Assembly: GCA_026873275.1 (NCBI GenBank)
Contig: JANTUC010000016.1
Coordinates: 1,353,109-1,417,108 of the forward strand
Length of the DNA stretch: 64,000 nt
From: Pseudopithomyces maydicus
Taxonomy: Eukaryota > Ascomycota > Dothideomycetes > Pleosporales > Didymosphaeriaceae
Direction of reading: 5' to 3'
Shown one piece after another: positions 48,040 to 60,077 of this stretch. A program made the translations under genes and the position numbers. A model generated the notes under the pieces. The model had not been told where the DNA came from and ran no database searches. It was given only the letters and a program-made list of their open reading frames with translations. Numbering within the stretch: the first letter of the stretch is position 1; every line of letters begins with the position of its first letter.

Positions 48040-48462
48040 CTAATATTTACAGCTAGCTCGCGTAACCGTCCACGACGAAGGGACCGACGAGATGCGGCCA
48101 TCATATTGAGTTTCTGTCCTCTGCGTTTTAGTCGCACTTGTCAGTCCAGGTGGATCACAAACCTTCCCCCTAAGGATTGATAGCAGTTCTGACTGCAATC
48201 TCTCCTTCATCTCCCGCACTCGAGCTGTTGCACTCAGCACTAGTTGTCTGCCGTTCCCACATATTCCTCCTTTATTCATTTGACCTTCTATTGCACCTAA
48301 TACATGTCTATTGCACTGTATCTCATCCAACAGAGTTTGCATCTCCTCTCTGGCTCTTGTAACAACAGATGCAAGGTCTGCCGCAGGTTGGCCTATAATG
48401 ACTCCAATCAAGGCAAGAGTAAGAACACTGGACGCAAGTACTATTGCCGTCGGAGATTCCAT
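48040..48462 (-). CDS. Small hypothetical protein
   Basis: 140-aa ORF. It starts with a hydrophobic helix (SPTAIVLASSVLTLALIGVII), followed by a helical, probably coiled-coil region (VVTRAREEMQTLLDEIQ, ARVREMKERLQSELLSIL) and a Ser/Thr-rich tail. The pattern recalls N-terminal modules of fungal signalling or NLR-like proteins, but nothing longer follows. It could be a fragment. Confidence 0.5.
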   Translation of the reverse strand: MESPTAIVLASSVLTLALIGVIIGQPAADLASVVTRAREEMQTLLDEIQCNRHVLGAIEGQMNKGGICGNGRQLVLSATARVREMKERLQSELLSILRGKVCDPPGLTSATKTQRTETQYDGRISSVPSSWTVTRASCKY

Positions 48463-49569
48463 TATCGTGATAACGCCACCGAGACCTGCAAAGATAGTGG
48501 CTCGGAAGCGAGCGGTATTGGCTCGGGATTGAGGAAGGCTACAATATAGTTGGCGCTTGGGGATTTCCCCTCCTCATCACTGTTGAACAGGCCCACGTGT
48601 GGACACTTTCCTTTGCCCGTGTTGCGCCTTCCAACAGCCACAATTCAACAGATGTAGTCTTTCGTAGGCAAGCGGCGAAGATGCGAATTTTCGAGTCAGC
48701 CCCTTGGGAAGCACGGAGGACATGTTACCGACATACCGGCTGATTAAGAGCTTAAGAGTGTTAAGGGTATGGGTCGATGGGGACTTCCGTCAATGGTGGG
48801 ACGGTTTTGGGGTGTGCAATGTTCGACCAGGCACTGATTAACGTTAGACCGCTCTCATCCATGCATCTGTACCGACACATCAGATTATTATCTAAGACCG
48901 CGTGGCACATCCATGATTCCATTTGCACACGAGACCACTGCACCTTCCAAATTGCATACATATTTCGCATCCTGCACGGCGGTCGGCCTTGTGGAAGCCC
49001 GAGGCTATTTAGACGAGGCTCTATGTCGGAGAACACAGGGATCATCATGCCGCCATCTTGACCGTTCAGCACGCCTATTTGGGTGCCTAGATAATTAGGA
49101 CTGTATTGATTGTTAGCCGGCGGGTTCCGGATAGCTGCAGTATAGTCTCAAATCACGCACTGTGCCGCGCATGGCGCTCCAAAATAGATACTTAGGTATC
49201 TTGAAATGACATCAACATCACATCGTGTGCTCGCCTGATTGACTATCGCGCGAGAAATGATTATTAGTGGGGGTCAATATTAAATTCAGAAGTAAATCTG
49301 ATAACTATTTAAATCATAGCATTTCCAGGCATATCAACATCAATTGCACTATTTGTATTTAGTACTATATCACCCTACATCGAGCTTCTATCAGTAGAAA
49401 TTGTCTCGTACAACTAATTCAACTCGAATTCCGATCAATCAGGATCAGGCGCAAGCTTCAAATCTTGATATCTAAATTGTGGCGAGCTTCAAACGAAACA
49501 GTCCTGGATAGCAACAGTCGTTTACTTCGTAAGCTGCCTTTCCTTCCCAAATTTCTGTAAGAGATCGAC
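48463..49569. other. Intergenic, divergent promoters
   Basis: 1.1 kb; short ORFs only. The right part (49250-49560) is AT-rich and should be the promoter of the FAD monooxygenase. Confidence 0.5.
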
Positions 49570-51027
49570 ATGTCGAGAGAGAACTCGCAACACAAAGGAG
49601 AGGGGGTTATTCAAAGCGAAACATCAGATATATCTATTGCCATAGTAGGCGGAGGAGTCGTAGGGTTGATCGTCGCCCATGGCCTCCTACAAACCGGCGT
49701 CCAGGTCACCATATACGAGCGGGCTTCCAATTTTCACGAGGTCGGCGCAGGCATCAGCTTCCCAAAGGTAGCCCGTGATTGCATGTCGCGCTTGAGTCCC
49801 GCAGTCATCGAGGCCATGGAACGCGTAGGGTTACGGAACGATCACGAATTCGACTACTACTGGGACGGATACCACAACAAACACAACTATGCCTCCACCG
49901 ACCCCGAACCAAACAAAAGAAATGATGCTGACCCAGAGGGCGCGAGCTGCGATCTCCTCTTCAAACGCAGCAATCGCAGCCTCGACCCCTGGGGCTGTCT
50001 CCGCGCCGATTTCCTCGACAACCTCGCAGCGTCCCTTCCCCCCAACATAACACAATTCAACAAGCAATTCACCTCCTACACGGACCCCTCCCCTTCTGCC
50101 GGTCCAGTCACTTTACACTTCTCTGACGGCACCTCCGCAATAGCAGATGCAATTATTGGCTGCGACGGCCTCCGCAGCCGCGTCCGCGCCCAGCTTCTCG
50201 CTTCTACCGCACCAGAAGCCATCCTGCCAACTTACTCGCACCAGCGATGTTACCGCGCCGTTGTCCCGCGTTCCGCCGCTGAAGCCGTGATCGGGAAAGT
50301 CAAAGCGGGTCGTAGATGCTTTCACATCGGACCTGGAGCGCATGTAGTGAGCTACCCCGTCAACGACTCCCTGGTAAACATGGCATTCTTCATCGCCGAC
50401 CCCAGTCCTTGGCCTGATGCGTCACGTCTCACGCTTCCTGGAAAACGCGATGATATTGCGAATGCGATGGAAGGATGGAGCAGCGCTGTCCGCGGACTTG
50501 CGAGTTTGTTTCCTGATGAGCCGGTTGTGTGGGGGCTTTTTGACATGTATGAGCATCCTGCTCCGAGTTACGTGGAGGCGGGTGGGGCAGGGAGGGTATG
50601 TATTGCGGGCGATGCGGCGCATGCTAGTACGCCACACCATGGGGCCGGGGCTACGATGGGTGTTGAAGACGCGTTGGCGCTCGCCGCCGCTGTCAAGTTG
50701 GTGGTTGAGAAGTTACAGTTTGCGAAGACGGGAAGCAAAGACGAGGAGGAATATCCAGATCCTCTGTTGGGGGTTAAAGCCAGATACCTTGCTGCTGCTC
50801 TGCAAACCTTTAGCGATGTGAGGTACGAGCGGAGTCAATGGCTTGTGAGGAGCTCGCGCGACGGCGGTTTAATATATGAATGGCAGTATCCTGCGAGTCT
50901 GGATGATCCTATCAAAATTGAGAGGGAGTTCGACGAGAGATTTGAAAAGATCCAGACCTTTAATGTTGATAGGATGGTCCTGAAAGTGAGGAATACACTC
51001 CTAAGTATTGTGAATAAGGAAAGGTAA
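49570..51027 (+). CDS. FAD-dependent aromatic/salicylate-hydroxylase-type monooxygenase
   Basis: Single 485-aa ORF. The FAD-binding motifs are GxGxxG (IAIVGGGVVGLIVAHGLL), the DG motif (IIGCDGLRSRVR) and the GD motif (RVCIAGDAAHASTPHHGAG followed by MGVEDALAL). This is the class A flavoprotein monooxygenase layout, closest in feel to salicylate 1-hydroxylases. The reaction is NAD(P)H-dependent hydroxylation of an aromatic or polycyclic substrate in the cytosol. It is the last intact gene before the chromosome end. The coding part shows no RIP damage even though the AT-rich block starts within a few bases of its stop. Confidence 0.92.
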   Translation: MSRENSQHKGEGVIQSETSDISIAIVGGGVVGLIVAHGLLQTGVQVTIYERASNFHEVGAGISFPKVARDCMSRLSPAVIEAMERVGLRNDHEFDYYWDGYHNKHNYASTDPEPNKRNDADPEGASCDLLFKRSNRSLDPWGCLRADFLDNLAASLPPNITQFNKQFTSYTDPSPSAGPVTLHFSDGTSAIADAIIGCDGLRSRVRAQLLASTAPEAILPTYSHQRCYRAVVPRSAAEAVIGKVKAGRRCFHIGPGAHVVSYPVNDSLVNMAFFIADPSPWPDASRLTLPGKRDDIANAMEGWSSAVRGLASLFPDEPVVWGLFDMYEHPAPSYVEAGGAGRVCIAGDAAHASTPHHGAGATMGVEDALALAAAVKLVVEKLQFAKTGSKDEEEYPDPLLGVKARYLAAALQTFSDVRYERSQWLVRSSRDGGLIYEWQYPASLDDPIKIEREFDERFEKIQTFNVDRMVLKVRNTLLSIVNKER

Positions 51028-51698
51028 TCGAAGATAGATGTATATAGTTTTAGAATATTATAGAATAGGATTATCTAAACTTTGAATTAGGGATACTATT
51101 TATTAATTAGAATAGTAGTAGATAGGTCTCTAATTAATAATATTATTTTCAACTTAGTAAAGTGGTAATAGAATAGCTAACTAAATAGAAAAATACCTTA
51201 TAGATAAAAAGCTATGAACCCCTCTTTAAATAAATAAAAATAGGTGTATATTAATATATATTAAAAAGTAGTCTATAGGATTATTTAGTAAATTCATTAT
51301 TTAACTAATTAAATACTCAATTTAGTCTTTTAAAACTTATAATTTATACTATCTTAATATTTTAATACTTTGTAATTCTTTATTTACGCTAAGGATTTTA
51401 GTATTTATAATAAAATTATAATACTAAAATATTATTCTTCTGGAGTGTATTCTCGCCTTAAATAAATATTTTATAATAGTATTTAATATATTTTAAATAC
51501 TCTTATAATACTTATCCTAGTTAGATAAGTAAAGAACTATTAAGTTTTAATTAAATAGTTAATTTTAAGTGGATAGTGTATATATTTAGTATTTTAATAA
51601 TTTTATTAAATTATCCATTATTTATATAATTAAATATTTTAGAAGCCAATATATATAATTTCTAATTACTATGAAACCGATCTTAAACTTAATAATAA

Positions 51699-51934
51699 TG
51701 TAAGGTCTAGTTTCAGGCAATAGAGCTTGCTTCACACTAGGATTAATAGTGGAAGGATAGTAAGTAGAATTAATAGATAATAATAATACTTATCCCCTTT
51801 ATAGAGCGGGATAGGTATATAATATATATAGAATTTTTGCTAAATAAGCTAGTCCTAATATAGCCTAATAGCTATTAATAATAATAATAACCTTATAATA
51901 TATAATATAGAAAAATCTATTACCTACTATTATA
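51699..51934 (-). repeat. Long terminal repeat (3' LTR of minus-strand element)
   Basis: 236 bp, collinear with 55393-55628 without gaps. Every difference I could line up is a transition (C/T or G/A). Confidence 0.88.
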
Positions 51935-52619
51935 GAATCTCCCCCTTTAGTTATAGTCCTTGGTAGTAGTAAATAGCTAAACACCCTAGGATAAAACAAG
52001 ACTTCTTAAAAATAATAGGTATTAGTATAAGGCGTAGTTATATAATACGCGCCCAGCGTATATATTATTATTATAGTAGGTATAAATAGTCGTGCCTTCC
52101 TTTTATTATAATTAAGAGATTTTAGCGTATTATAAAAAATAAAAAATTTTCTAGCTTCTATTAATCGCGTCTTATACTTTTTATTTTTTTATAATACCCT
52201 TCAGCAGTATTCTTAACATACGCTCTTTACTTAATCTTATTTAAAAATTTAATATTATAGTTTACTATTCTTTTCTAAAGTATATTAAGAAGTTGGCCTT
52301 AACTAATAAATCCCTATTCTATTAGATAGAAAATAATAAGCTGCCTACTATTATCACTATATAGGTAATATATATATACTGTGCCTAAGATTTAGTTAAG
52401 TTAACTAAAGACTATGCGAAAACTAATAAGCGTTAGTATAAGTACTATACTAGTAATAATAAGAATAATTATACCTTAGTAAATATTATAAGACGCGCGC
52501 TTCTTATATACCTTAACTAATAATAATAAATGCTAACTAAGATAAATAGACACTTAAATCGCCTATATATAATTTAGACTTAATATTATACTATAATTAA
52601 TATAGTCTAGAACCTAACG

Positions 52620-53545
52620 GCACATAGGGCTGATCCAGTAATTATAAAAGTGGAGGTATTTATCTTTACTTAGATAGGTAGCGCAGGGTTAAAGTGGTAT
52701 AGGATAGATATATATAAGAAGTATTCTTTTAGTAATTAGAATACTTCTTTAGCATTCTTTCCTTACTAGAATTTCTAGTCTTTTTTAGAATATCTATAAG
52801 AGGTAAAGTTATTTTTATATAGCCTTCTATAAACTGCCTATAAAAATTAGTAAATCCTAAAAATAATTAGAGCTCTTTTATACTAGTAGACTATAATTAA
52901 GTTATAATTATTTTTATATACACAGGGTCTGTGCGGACTCTTAGATTCCTATAATAAAACCTAGAAAGTGTACTTTACCTAAGATAAATATATATTTAAA
53001 TAGGTTTATAAAGAGTTCTATCTTCCGTAAGAAGAAAAGTATAGTGTATATAATATACTAGTAGATTATAAGATTAATATTATAGGTATAAATAAGAATA
53101 TTATCTAAATAAACTATATAAATATAGTCTAGATGTTTTACTAGCACCTTATTAATATATACTTAAAAGCTAGCAGGGGCGTTAGTTAGGCTAAAGAGTA
53201 TAATTAAGTACTTAAAGTAACTATAGCAGGTTTAAAAGGCGGTCTTCTATTTATCTTTTACTTAAATTCTTATCTAATAGTAAGTATTATAGAGGTTTAG
53301 AGTAGTATAATAGCGTGTATCTAATAAGCAGTTTATAGTCTTTTTAATTAAAAGAAGTAGGCAGTAATCTTTAATAATTACTAAGTTTAACCCTTTATAA
53401 TTTATATAAAGGCGTAAAGTTCTATTCTTTTAGGGATGAATAAAATAAGGGCGCTAGTAGAACTAGTATTATACCTAATCTAGTCTTTACTAAGTGCGTC
53501 TTCTAGATAGTTATAAAGTATACTAAGCTTATATATAGAGAGGTT
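52620..53545 (-). pseudogene. Reverse transcriptase and start of RNase H, RIP-inactivated
   Basis: Minus-strand reading shows YLEDALSK (about 53510), then ILFIPK, the Ty3 RT core LRLYINYKGLN (about 53410), the catalytic region VYLDNILIY (about 53100; family YLDD, Asp to Asn by G-to-A), the thumb motif LFLGFTNFYR with a stop in place of Gln (about 52860) and the RNase H start NAKEVF...LLKEYF (about 52700). Stops occur where Gln is expected. One 1-base slip occurs at an A4 run near 53430. Confidence 0.8.
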
Positions 53546-54304
53546 ATAAAGTGGGCTATAAAGTAACTCTTTACCTTCTATAATTAGAATTATATAATTT
53601 AACTTTTTAAAATTTAGGGGGAGGAGGCTACTTCTTTATTAAAAATATTTTTATATTCCTATAACGCGTCTAAGATACGCAGGGGTTATATTATATATAT
53701 TTTATATATATAGGTATTACACCCTACAATCTATATATTTAATTATAGGACACCTAAGAGTAATAGTATATTACTTATTTAATTTAAGTCTCTCTTAAAA
53801 TCCTACGCCTCTATAAGTTAGATTTTTATAATATTATACCTCTAATATTATATCTAAGAGCTATAATTAAGCCGAATATCTCTAGCTTATAAAAAGGAAT
53901 TACCTAAAAATAGAAGTATCCCTTTTTTATTAATATTATAGATAGTAGTTCTTAGTGTATATTAGGCGCCTATATTATTAGTTAAATATAACTTAAGCGC
54001 GTAGGCAGTATAAGTAGTTTATTATTATATATTTATTTAACCTAATTTAGGGAGGTCTACTCCTTTAATAGGTAATAGTTTTATCTTTATAATTACTTTT
54101 TAGCTTAGTAGGCTAATATCTACTTATAAGTTAAAAATAGCTTTTAGCTCTCTCTCTAGGCTAATCTCTCTAGCTATATTATATATACGCTTTATACCTA
54201 GTAAAATATAGATTAGAATATACCTTATTATTTTTAAATTATTAGTAAGGCTCTTCCTTTTTCTATCTAGTTTACTTATATAGATAGCTAATTTAGATTA
54301 TTAC

Positions 54305-54360
54305 TTTTATACTTATTAGCGTAGTGCCCTATTTTTTAGCATTTATAATAAATAATATTT
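54305..54360 (-). pseudogene. Gag zinc knuckle relic
   Basis: Minus-strand reading YYKC-stop-KIGHYANKY corresponds to a CX2CX4HX4C knuckle. Two of the Cys codons are changed to Tyr (TGT to TAT) and one Gln to a stop. It lies upstream of the RT, as expected for gag. Confidence 0.65.
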
Positions 54361-55392
54361 TTTTTATTTTAAGCCTTATTCGCGGTATCTAATACTTAAG
54401 ACTTAAGTATTACTTTTTTAGGCTTTACTTTAGATATATAGCGCGCTATTAATTTTTATATTATAGGTATATAGCGCAGGTTTTATTTAAATATAAATAT
54501 TAAAATAATAAGGTCTTCTCTTATAGCTGGCATTTAGTAGTAGTTTATAATAGCCCTTTATAATTCTAGCTTAAGCTTTAAAAAGAGGTATTATACCTTC
54601 TACTTCTTAGTATAAGACGTAAGCTGGTCCTCTAGGATATTTAAGTAGGTAGTAAATAAGTAAATAGTTTAGTCTTTCCTTTATATAGCTTAAGTATATA
54701 CTATAGCTGCTTTAAGGCTGCAGTTTACTAGATTAGATAATAAGTTAAGTATATACTACTTAAAATATATTTAAGTAAGTCAGTGCTCTGCTAGGTTCAA
54801 AGATATATTTAAAATAAGTATATTAGAGTTCCCTTAAGTTACCTATTATATACTATATTATTTAAATAACCTTCTCCTCTTTTTTAATAAATTCTTAAGG
54901 TAATAGCCGGAAAGCCACTTTATATAAGTAAAAAAACTTATAATATTCCTTTAAATTCTTATTATAATACTTTATAGGATCCTGTAGCTTAAGCGCACAT
55001 CTACTATATATTAATATTTAACCCCTAAATATATTATATTTATATATATAAGTTAGTGTAGCCTCTACCCCTTTTAAATTAGACATAGTAGGACTAGGCA
55101 TATAATAGAGATATTTAAGTTAAGTAATTTTAGTCTTAAAGGTATAAAGTTACTAAAGTATATATAGCTTATTACGCTTCTTCTCTACTACTTCTATATA
55201 TTTTTAAAGACTTAATAATAGGTTAATACTAAATATAAATATCTCGCTATTATTAAATAGGTTAATTAGTGGGCTATTAGTGTCTCCTAAAATTAGCAGC
55301 GTTACTTACTCTTAAGTAATAGATCGCCCCTAATTAATAAATTAGGTAATTCTAAGAGATATCCTTAGACTATTAGATAAAAAGTACTATTA

Positions 55393-55628
55393 TATAAAAT
55401 TTAGTTTTAGGTAATAGAGCTTACTTTATACTAGAATTAATAGTAGGAGGATAGTAGGTAGGATTAATAGATAATAATAGTACTTATCCCCTTTATAGAG
55501 CGGGATAGGCGTATAATATATATAGAATCTTTACTAAGTAAGCTAGTCCTAATATAGCCTAATAGCTATTAATAATAATAATAACCTTATAATATATAAT
55601 ATAGAAAAACCTATTACCCGCCGTTATA
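55393..55628 (-). repeat. Long terminal repeat (5' LTR of minus-strand element)
   Basis: 236 bp, collinear with 51699-51934. Followed by AATAA, matching the sequence before the left LTR. Confidence 0.88.
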
Positions 55629-56689
55629 AATAATTACTTAAATAATTATTAGCTAGTTCTTAATAGAATAAAATAAAATAAATTATAATTAGTATATAGC
55701 CTTCTAAAGAATATAAGACACTCTTTACTTTAGAGTCTTTAAATAATATTTTAATTCTAGTTTTTAATATAATTAATTTAAATAGTTTAATAGTGGCTTC
55801 CATAGTTTTATCCTATACATATTCACTCTAGAGGAGAATTTAGTAAGAAAAAGAGTTATATACTAATTATTACTTATAATAAAGCTAATCTTTTTATTAT
55901 TAATATTATAGGGCACACTTTATAATTTTATAGACTAAGGGTGTGCGCGTTAGAGTATAGTAAATTTAAAGGAGTAGACGGGTAAGTATAAGTTATATAA
56001 GTTAAATATTAATTAATATAATAAGGTTATTATTATTAAATACTTAATAATAATCTTTACTATAGAAGCAAGAGATAGTAAAATTAAATTAAAAATTAAT
56101 AATAAAAATTAGTTAAAGTAGGCGGCTATTATTATATATTTATAAATATAAATTAGCTCTATAGCTTTATTATATAAAGTTTATAAAATTAAGTTTTATA
56201 GACTTTATATTATAGAGCCTATAGAGTCTAGTTATATAATATTTTTAATATATTTATATTATATTTAGCGTCTAAACTATAATTATAATTTAATAAATTA
56301 TTATAATAAATATAATTACTATTTACGCTTCTCTCCTACTAGTTCTTATTACTTTTATTATAATTTTTATACTTTAATTATTTTAAGATCTCTATTTAGT
56401 TTAGGCTATTTTAGGCTTCCTTTAGGCTACTAAATACCCCCTTTAGGCTACTAAGTATTTACTTTAGACTACCTTATAGGTATTTATATTTATAGGCCCC
56501 TTTAATATTATATAAAGACTTTTTTTAGGTATTTTTTATTATAAACTAGAGTGTAGAAGAGGGGATTAGACGCTTATAATAAATAATAGATTTAAAATAT
56601 GACTAGATAGGGCGCTAAGCCACTATTAAAGTAATTATATAATATATTTAGTTACTTAGTGATACTAAATACTAAATAAAATATATAAT

Positions 56690-56908
56690 ATATTTAATAA
56701 TTAGTGATGCTGAGCAGCTGAGCAACTTAAGTATATAAAAACTTAAGTTTCTTTATAAGATACTTAATTTAACCTATTTATTAATTTATTATTTAGATTC
56801 ACTTAGGCCCTATTATTAATTTAGTATTATATATAATATTAATACTAACTACCCTATTAATTTATTTATATAGTTAATAATCTTTCTCTCTTTATAAGTT
56901 ACTCTTAT
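56690..56908 (-). repeat. Inverted, mutated copy of the subtelomeric repeat
   Basis: Read on the minus strand, this stretch matches the body of the repeat unit at 63248-63943: gagtaacttata, attaactatata, ggttaaat and cttaagtttttatatact, in order and at similar spacing. Differences are mainly transitions. The first 50 or so bases of the unit are not clearly matched. Confidence 0.65.
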
Positions 56909-57232
56909 TTAAGTATTATAAGGGGTTTCTATTTATTTAATTTATATAAGGGTAGGCAGGCTTCTCAGGAGCCTTATAAATATTTAGTAGTTAAGTAATA
57001 GTTAGGTAATAGATAATATAAATATCCCTATTTTATTATTAAGAGTAAGATAACTATCTTTTATAAAGGCTAATAATTCTTAATTATAAAGAAGAGCTTC
57101 GATTTAGTTATAAGTAAGTATATAAAGATATATAAGAAGTTAATTATAAAGAATAGAAAATATATAGAGAGCGTTTTAAATTATATACTATTTTATTTAT
57201 CCTTTACTATCCCTAAACCTATTAATTTATTT

Positions 57233-57358
57233 TTATAGGTTTTATCTGCTTAGTGGAGTAATTCTCTTTATATTTATAAATTTTATCCTTTAAATAGAAG
57301 TAATTATTTTATTTTTATAAATTCTATCTTCTTAGTAGGAGTAATTATTCTATTTTTA
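57233..57358 (+). repeat. Imperfect tandem repeat, about 42 bp x 3
   Basis: Three diverged copies of a unit like TTATAAATTTTATC...AGTAGGAGTAATTATT. Boundaries are approximate. Confidence 0.45.
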
Positions 57359-57691
57359 TTAAGATTTAGTGCTCTTAGGATCTTATATTTTTAGTAGAAT
57401 TATAATTATATAATATATTATCTAGCTGGCCCCACTATTTAGTATATAATTAATTATTATCTTTACCTTAGTTACTAGTATTTTATATATAATTCTTTTT
57501 TACTATCTTATAATTTCTTATTATAATTATGATATTACCTCCTTATTTAAGGTTATTATCCTAATAGCCTATATTTATTATTATAGTATAGTTTACTGGT
57601 ATTACGATCACCCTTATAATAATTATAATTATAAAGATAGGAATTTTTATAATATTATTTTTTCTTTTTTCTATTTCTCGTTTACCTAACT

Positions 57692-58195
57692 ATGCCTAAG
57701 ATACTAAAATTATTATTAATTAAAAGATATTATGCGTATACTAATAAGATTTATTATTATAATTTAGTAATACCAGATAAAATGTGCTTATTATATTAAA
57801 AAGAAGATTTTAAAGTATTTTATAAATATTTTTACTAAGAAGTGTGCTGTGTGTATTATAGTCTATATAAAATATAATCTTTAAATTTTTAAGAAAGAGT
57901 AGGAGCGCGTTTAGGTAATATAATATTAAAAGTATATTAAACTTTTAACTGCTAAAGCGGAGGCTGCCTATTTAAGGCTTAAAATTACTTAGACTAAGGA
58001 GGAGGAGTAGGCCTTTACTATATATAATATTTATATAATTAATATAATAGAGACTTTAGAGAAGGAGGCTTTAAAAAATAAAGTTATTATTATCTCTATA
58101 ATACTATCTATACTATTAATTAATCTAGACTAGTTATAGGCTAATTTTTCTTTTTTACTTAATTTTTTTCATCTTTTAATCTTTTTACCTTTTTA
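57692..58195 (+). pseudogene. RIP-degraded fossil ORF, unknown family
   Basis: Reads from ATG 57692 (MPKILKLLLIKRYYAYTNKI). Stops are mostly TAA/TAG where Gln is plausible, with one frame slip near 57925. The second part has a charged helical run (LTAKAEAAYLRLKIT, then IIETLEKEALKNKVI). The family is not recognised. It is on the strand opposite to the retroelements. Confidence 0.4.
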
Positions 58196-58859
58196 ACTAA
58201 TTTTAAACTAGGCGTTTCCTTATATAATTATTTTAAAAGTAGTATATTAACCTCTATTAGCGAAAGTTTCTTAGTAATTCTTTATAGTTTATAAGGTTTT
58301 CTTTTAATTTCTAAGTATTATACTACTCTAACTATCTTTTCTATTTTATTAAGTATTATTATTAATCTTTATTTATTTATAAGTTCTTAATAGCTTTAAC
58401 CTTATACTTATTATCTTTTAATTCTAGTTAAGTCTTAATTAGAGCGCCTAGAGGTGCTAGTTTTAAAAGGTTTTTATAAAAGGTGGGGTATATTTTAATT
58501 CCTTATAATAAAAGTAGTTTATTTATAATTAATTTCTTAGTCTCTATAACTTTAAAGGGTCCTATTTATAAATAGTCTAGTTTTTTGCTTAGTCTCTTAG
58601 TTTTTAAATTTTTTTATAATAGGAAAACTTTATTCCCTTTTTAAAAATTAGTCTTTTAATTCTTTACTTATTTATATTTGTGGATACTAAAAGGGCCCTT
58701 TTTATAATTTTTTTATAAAGAGTATTATATAGTTTCTTTATCCTTTAAGCCTTATCTTAGGCTTTTATAAAAATATTTTCTATATTTTGTAGATTTTAAT
58801 AAGCGACTAACTTATATCTATAGTTTATATAGTGTAGTAAATATTTTATTATACTTAAC

Positions 58860-59230
58860 TTAATTTTATTATATACTAGCTATGCTGTTGGCAGTAGTTC
58901 TATTTAATTATTTTATTATTTATTAATATAGAACCTTAGGTACTATTCTAGTATTTAGTTAATTTTTTCTATTTATTTATCCATTTATAGATAGAAACTT
59001 ATTAACAGTTTCTAATTTATCCCTAATATTATAATAAATATATTTTAATATTTAGACGTAAAGAGCTTATTATAGTTTATAATAAATTCTTTTAGTAGGC
59101 TATACTTTATAAATAGCGTATTATTAACTTTATAAGCTAGTTCTTCTACTATTATAGACTCTTTCATAGGCCTAAACTTTATAGCTTTTATAAGTCTATT
59201 TATTATTACTATAATAGTATCGCACATTTA
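58860..59230 (-). pseudogene. Ty3/gypsy integrase core relic
   Basis: The only ORF of any length in the block (59227-59045) reads CDTIIVIINRLIKAIKF and ELAYKVNNTLFIKY, the integrase core around the first catalytic Asp. Further along the minus strand comes a frame with stops at Gln positions that ends YLRFYINK and IELLPTA, the standard Ty3 integrase continuation. A degraded H2C2-side region lies just upstream (59230-59410). No LTRs were found for it, so it is a fragment of a second element. Confidence 0.75.
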
Positions 59231-59973
59231 TTTTATTTCTAGTTATAGTAATTTTAGGAGTTTTTACTATAAAATTTATTATTATATTTTACTATAGCTG
59301 TTGGGCTGCTAGTAATAATTATAGAAAACTATAAGGTTTATATCTCTTAGACTTATTTTTATAATAGGTTAAATAGTTGTTTATTTTTCTTAGTAATTAT
59401 TTATTTAAATTTAGGGATGGCGTATTTATTTATAATATATTATATTATTTCTTTTATATCTAAGTATTTTTATTCCCTAGACTTATATAGTTCTTTTATT
59501 AGTTTGGGTGCCTTTTATATTTCTATAATAATTTATTTTTAGTGATCTATTGATTTAACTAATGCTTTTTATACTCTAAGTTTTAAAAGTTATTCGTTTT
59601 CCTAGAATTCTCTAAGTTAATTATATTCTAGAGTCTCGTTGTGCCCTTTTTAAAGTATTATATTATATAGTAGTACACCTCGTGCTTCCAGGTCTAGGTT
59701 TAGTAAAATATTAAATTTAGAAAAATTTAATATTAGGATACTATTACCCTTCTCTCTCTATTTAAGCTCAGCCAATAATTAATAAAATAATTATATATTA
59801 ACTAGTTAAAGCGCCATTTATTAACTAGTTAATATACTATTTACTAACTATTTAATGCGCCTTATACTAACTATATCCCTAATTAATTATAATAATTACT
59901 AATTAAATAGCTAAAGCACTTTTCCTACTAAGAAGTTTTTATAATAATATATATAATACTGCAGCACGACCAC

Positions 59974-60030
59974 ATTACTATAGTATAATTATATTACTAT
60001 AGTATAATTATATTACTATAGCATGACTAT
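59974..60030 (+). repeat. 19-bp minisatellite, 3 copies
   Basis: ATTACTATAGTATAATTAT at 59974 and 59993, and ATTACTATAGCATGACTAT at 60012. The third copy differs by three transitions and keeps CA/TG sites, so it is the less RIP-mutated copy. Confidence 0.8.
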
Positions 60031-60077
60031 ATATACTAAGTATAAATCTAAGTCTAATATTAATTAAATAAATAATT

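Larger units (their letters stand above)
51699..55628 (-). mobile_element. Ty3/gypsy-type LTR retrotransposon, RIP-mutated, no integrase seen
   Basis: Two 236-bp direct repeats (51699-51934 and 55393-55628) flank 3.46 kb and are themselves flanked by AATAA (51694-51698 and 55629-55633), a 5-bp target-site duplication. The left LTR starts TG; the right starts TA, as RIP would produce. On the minus strand a polypurine tract (complement of 51938-51950, CTAAAGGGGGAGA) sits directly before the 3' LTR, fixing the orientation. Internal relics in order on the minus strand are a gag zinc knuckle, reverse transcriptase and the start of RNase H. Only about 670 bases remain after the RNase H start, too little for a full RNase H plus integrase, so the element is internally deleted. 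A full-length Ty3 element is usually 5 kb or more. Confidence 0.85.

Noticed and set aside
42194..51027. Full secondary-metabolite gene cluster
   Set aside because: No polyketide synthase, peptide synthetase, cyclase or prenyltransferase is seen in this part, so only a tailoring-enzyme group can be claimed.
59974..60030. CRISPR-like array
   Set aside because: The copies are head-to-tail without spacers; it is a minisatellite in fungal DNA.
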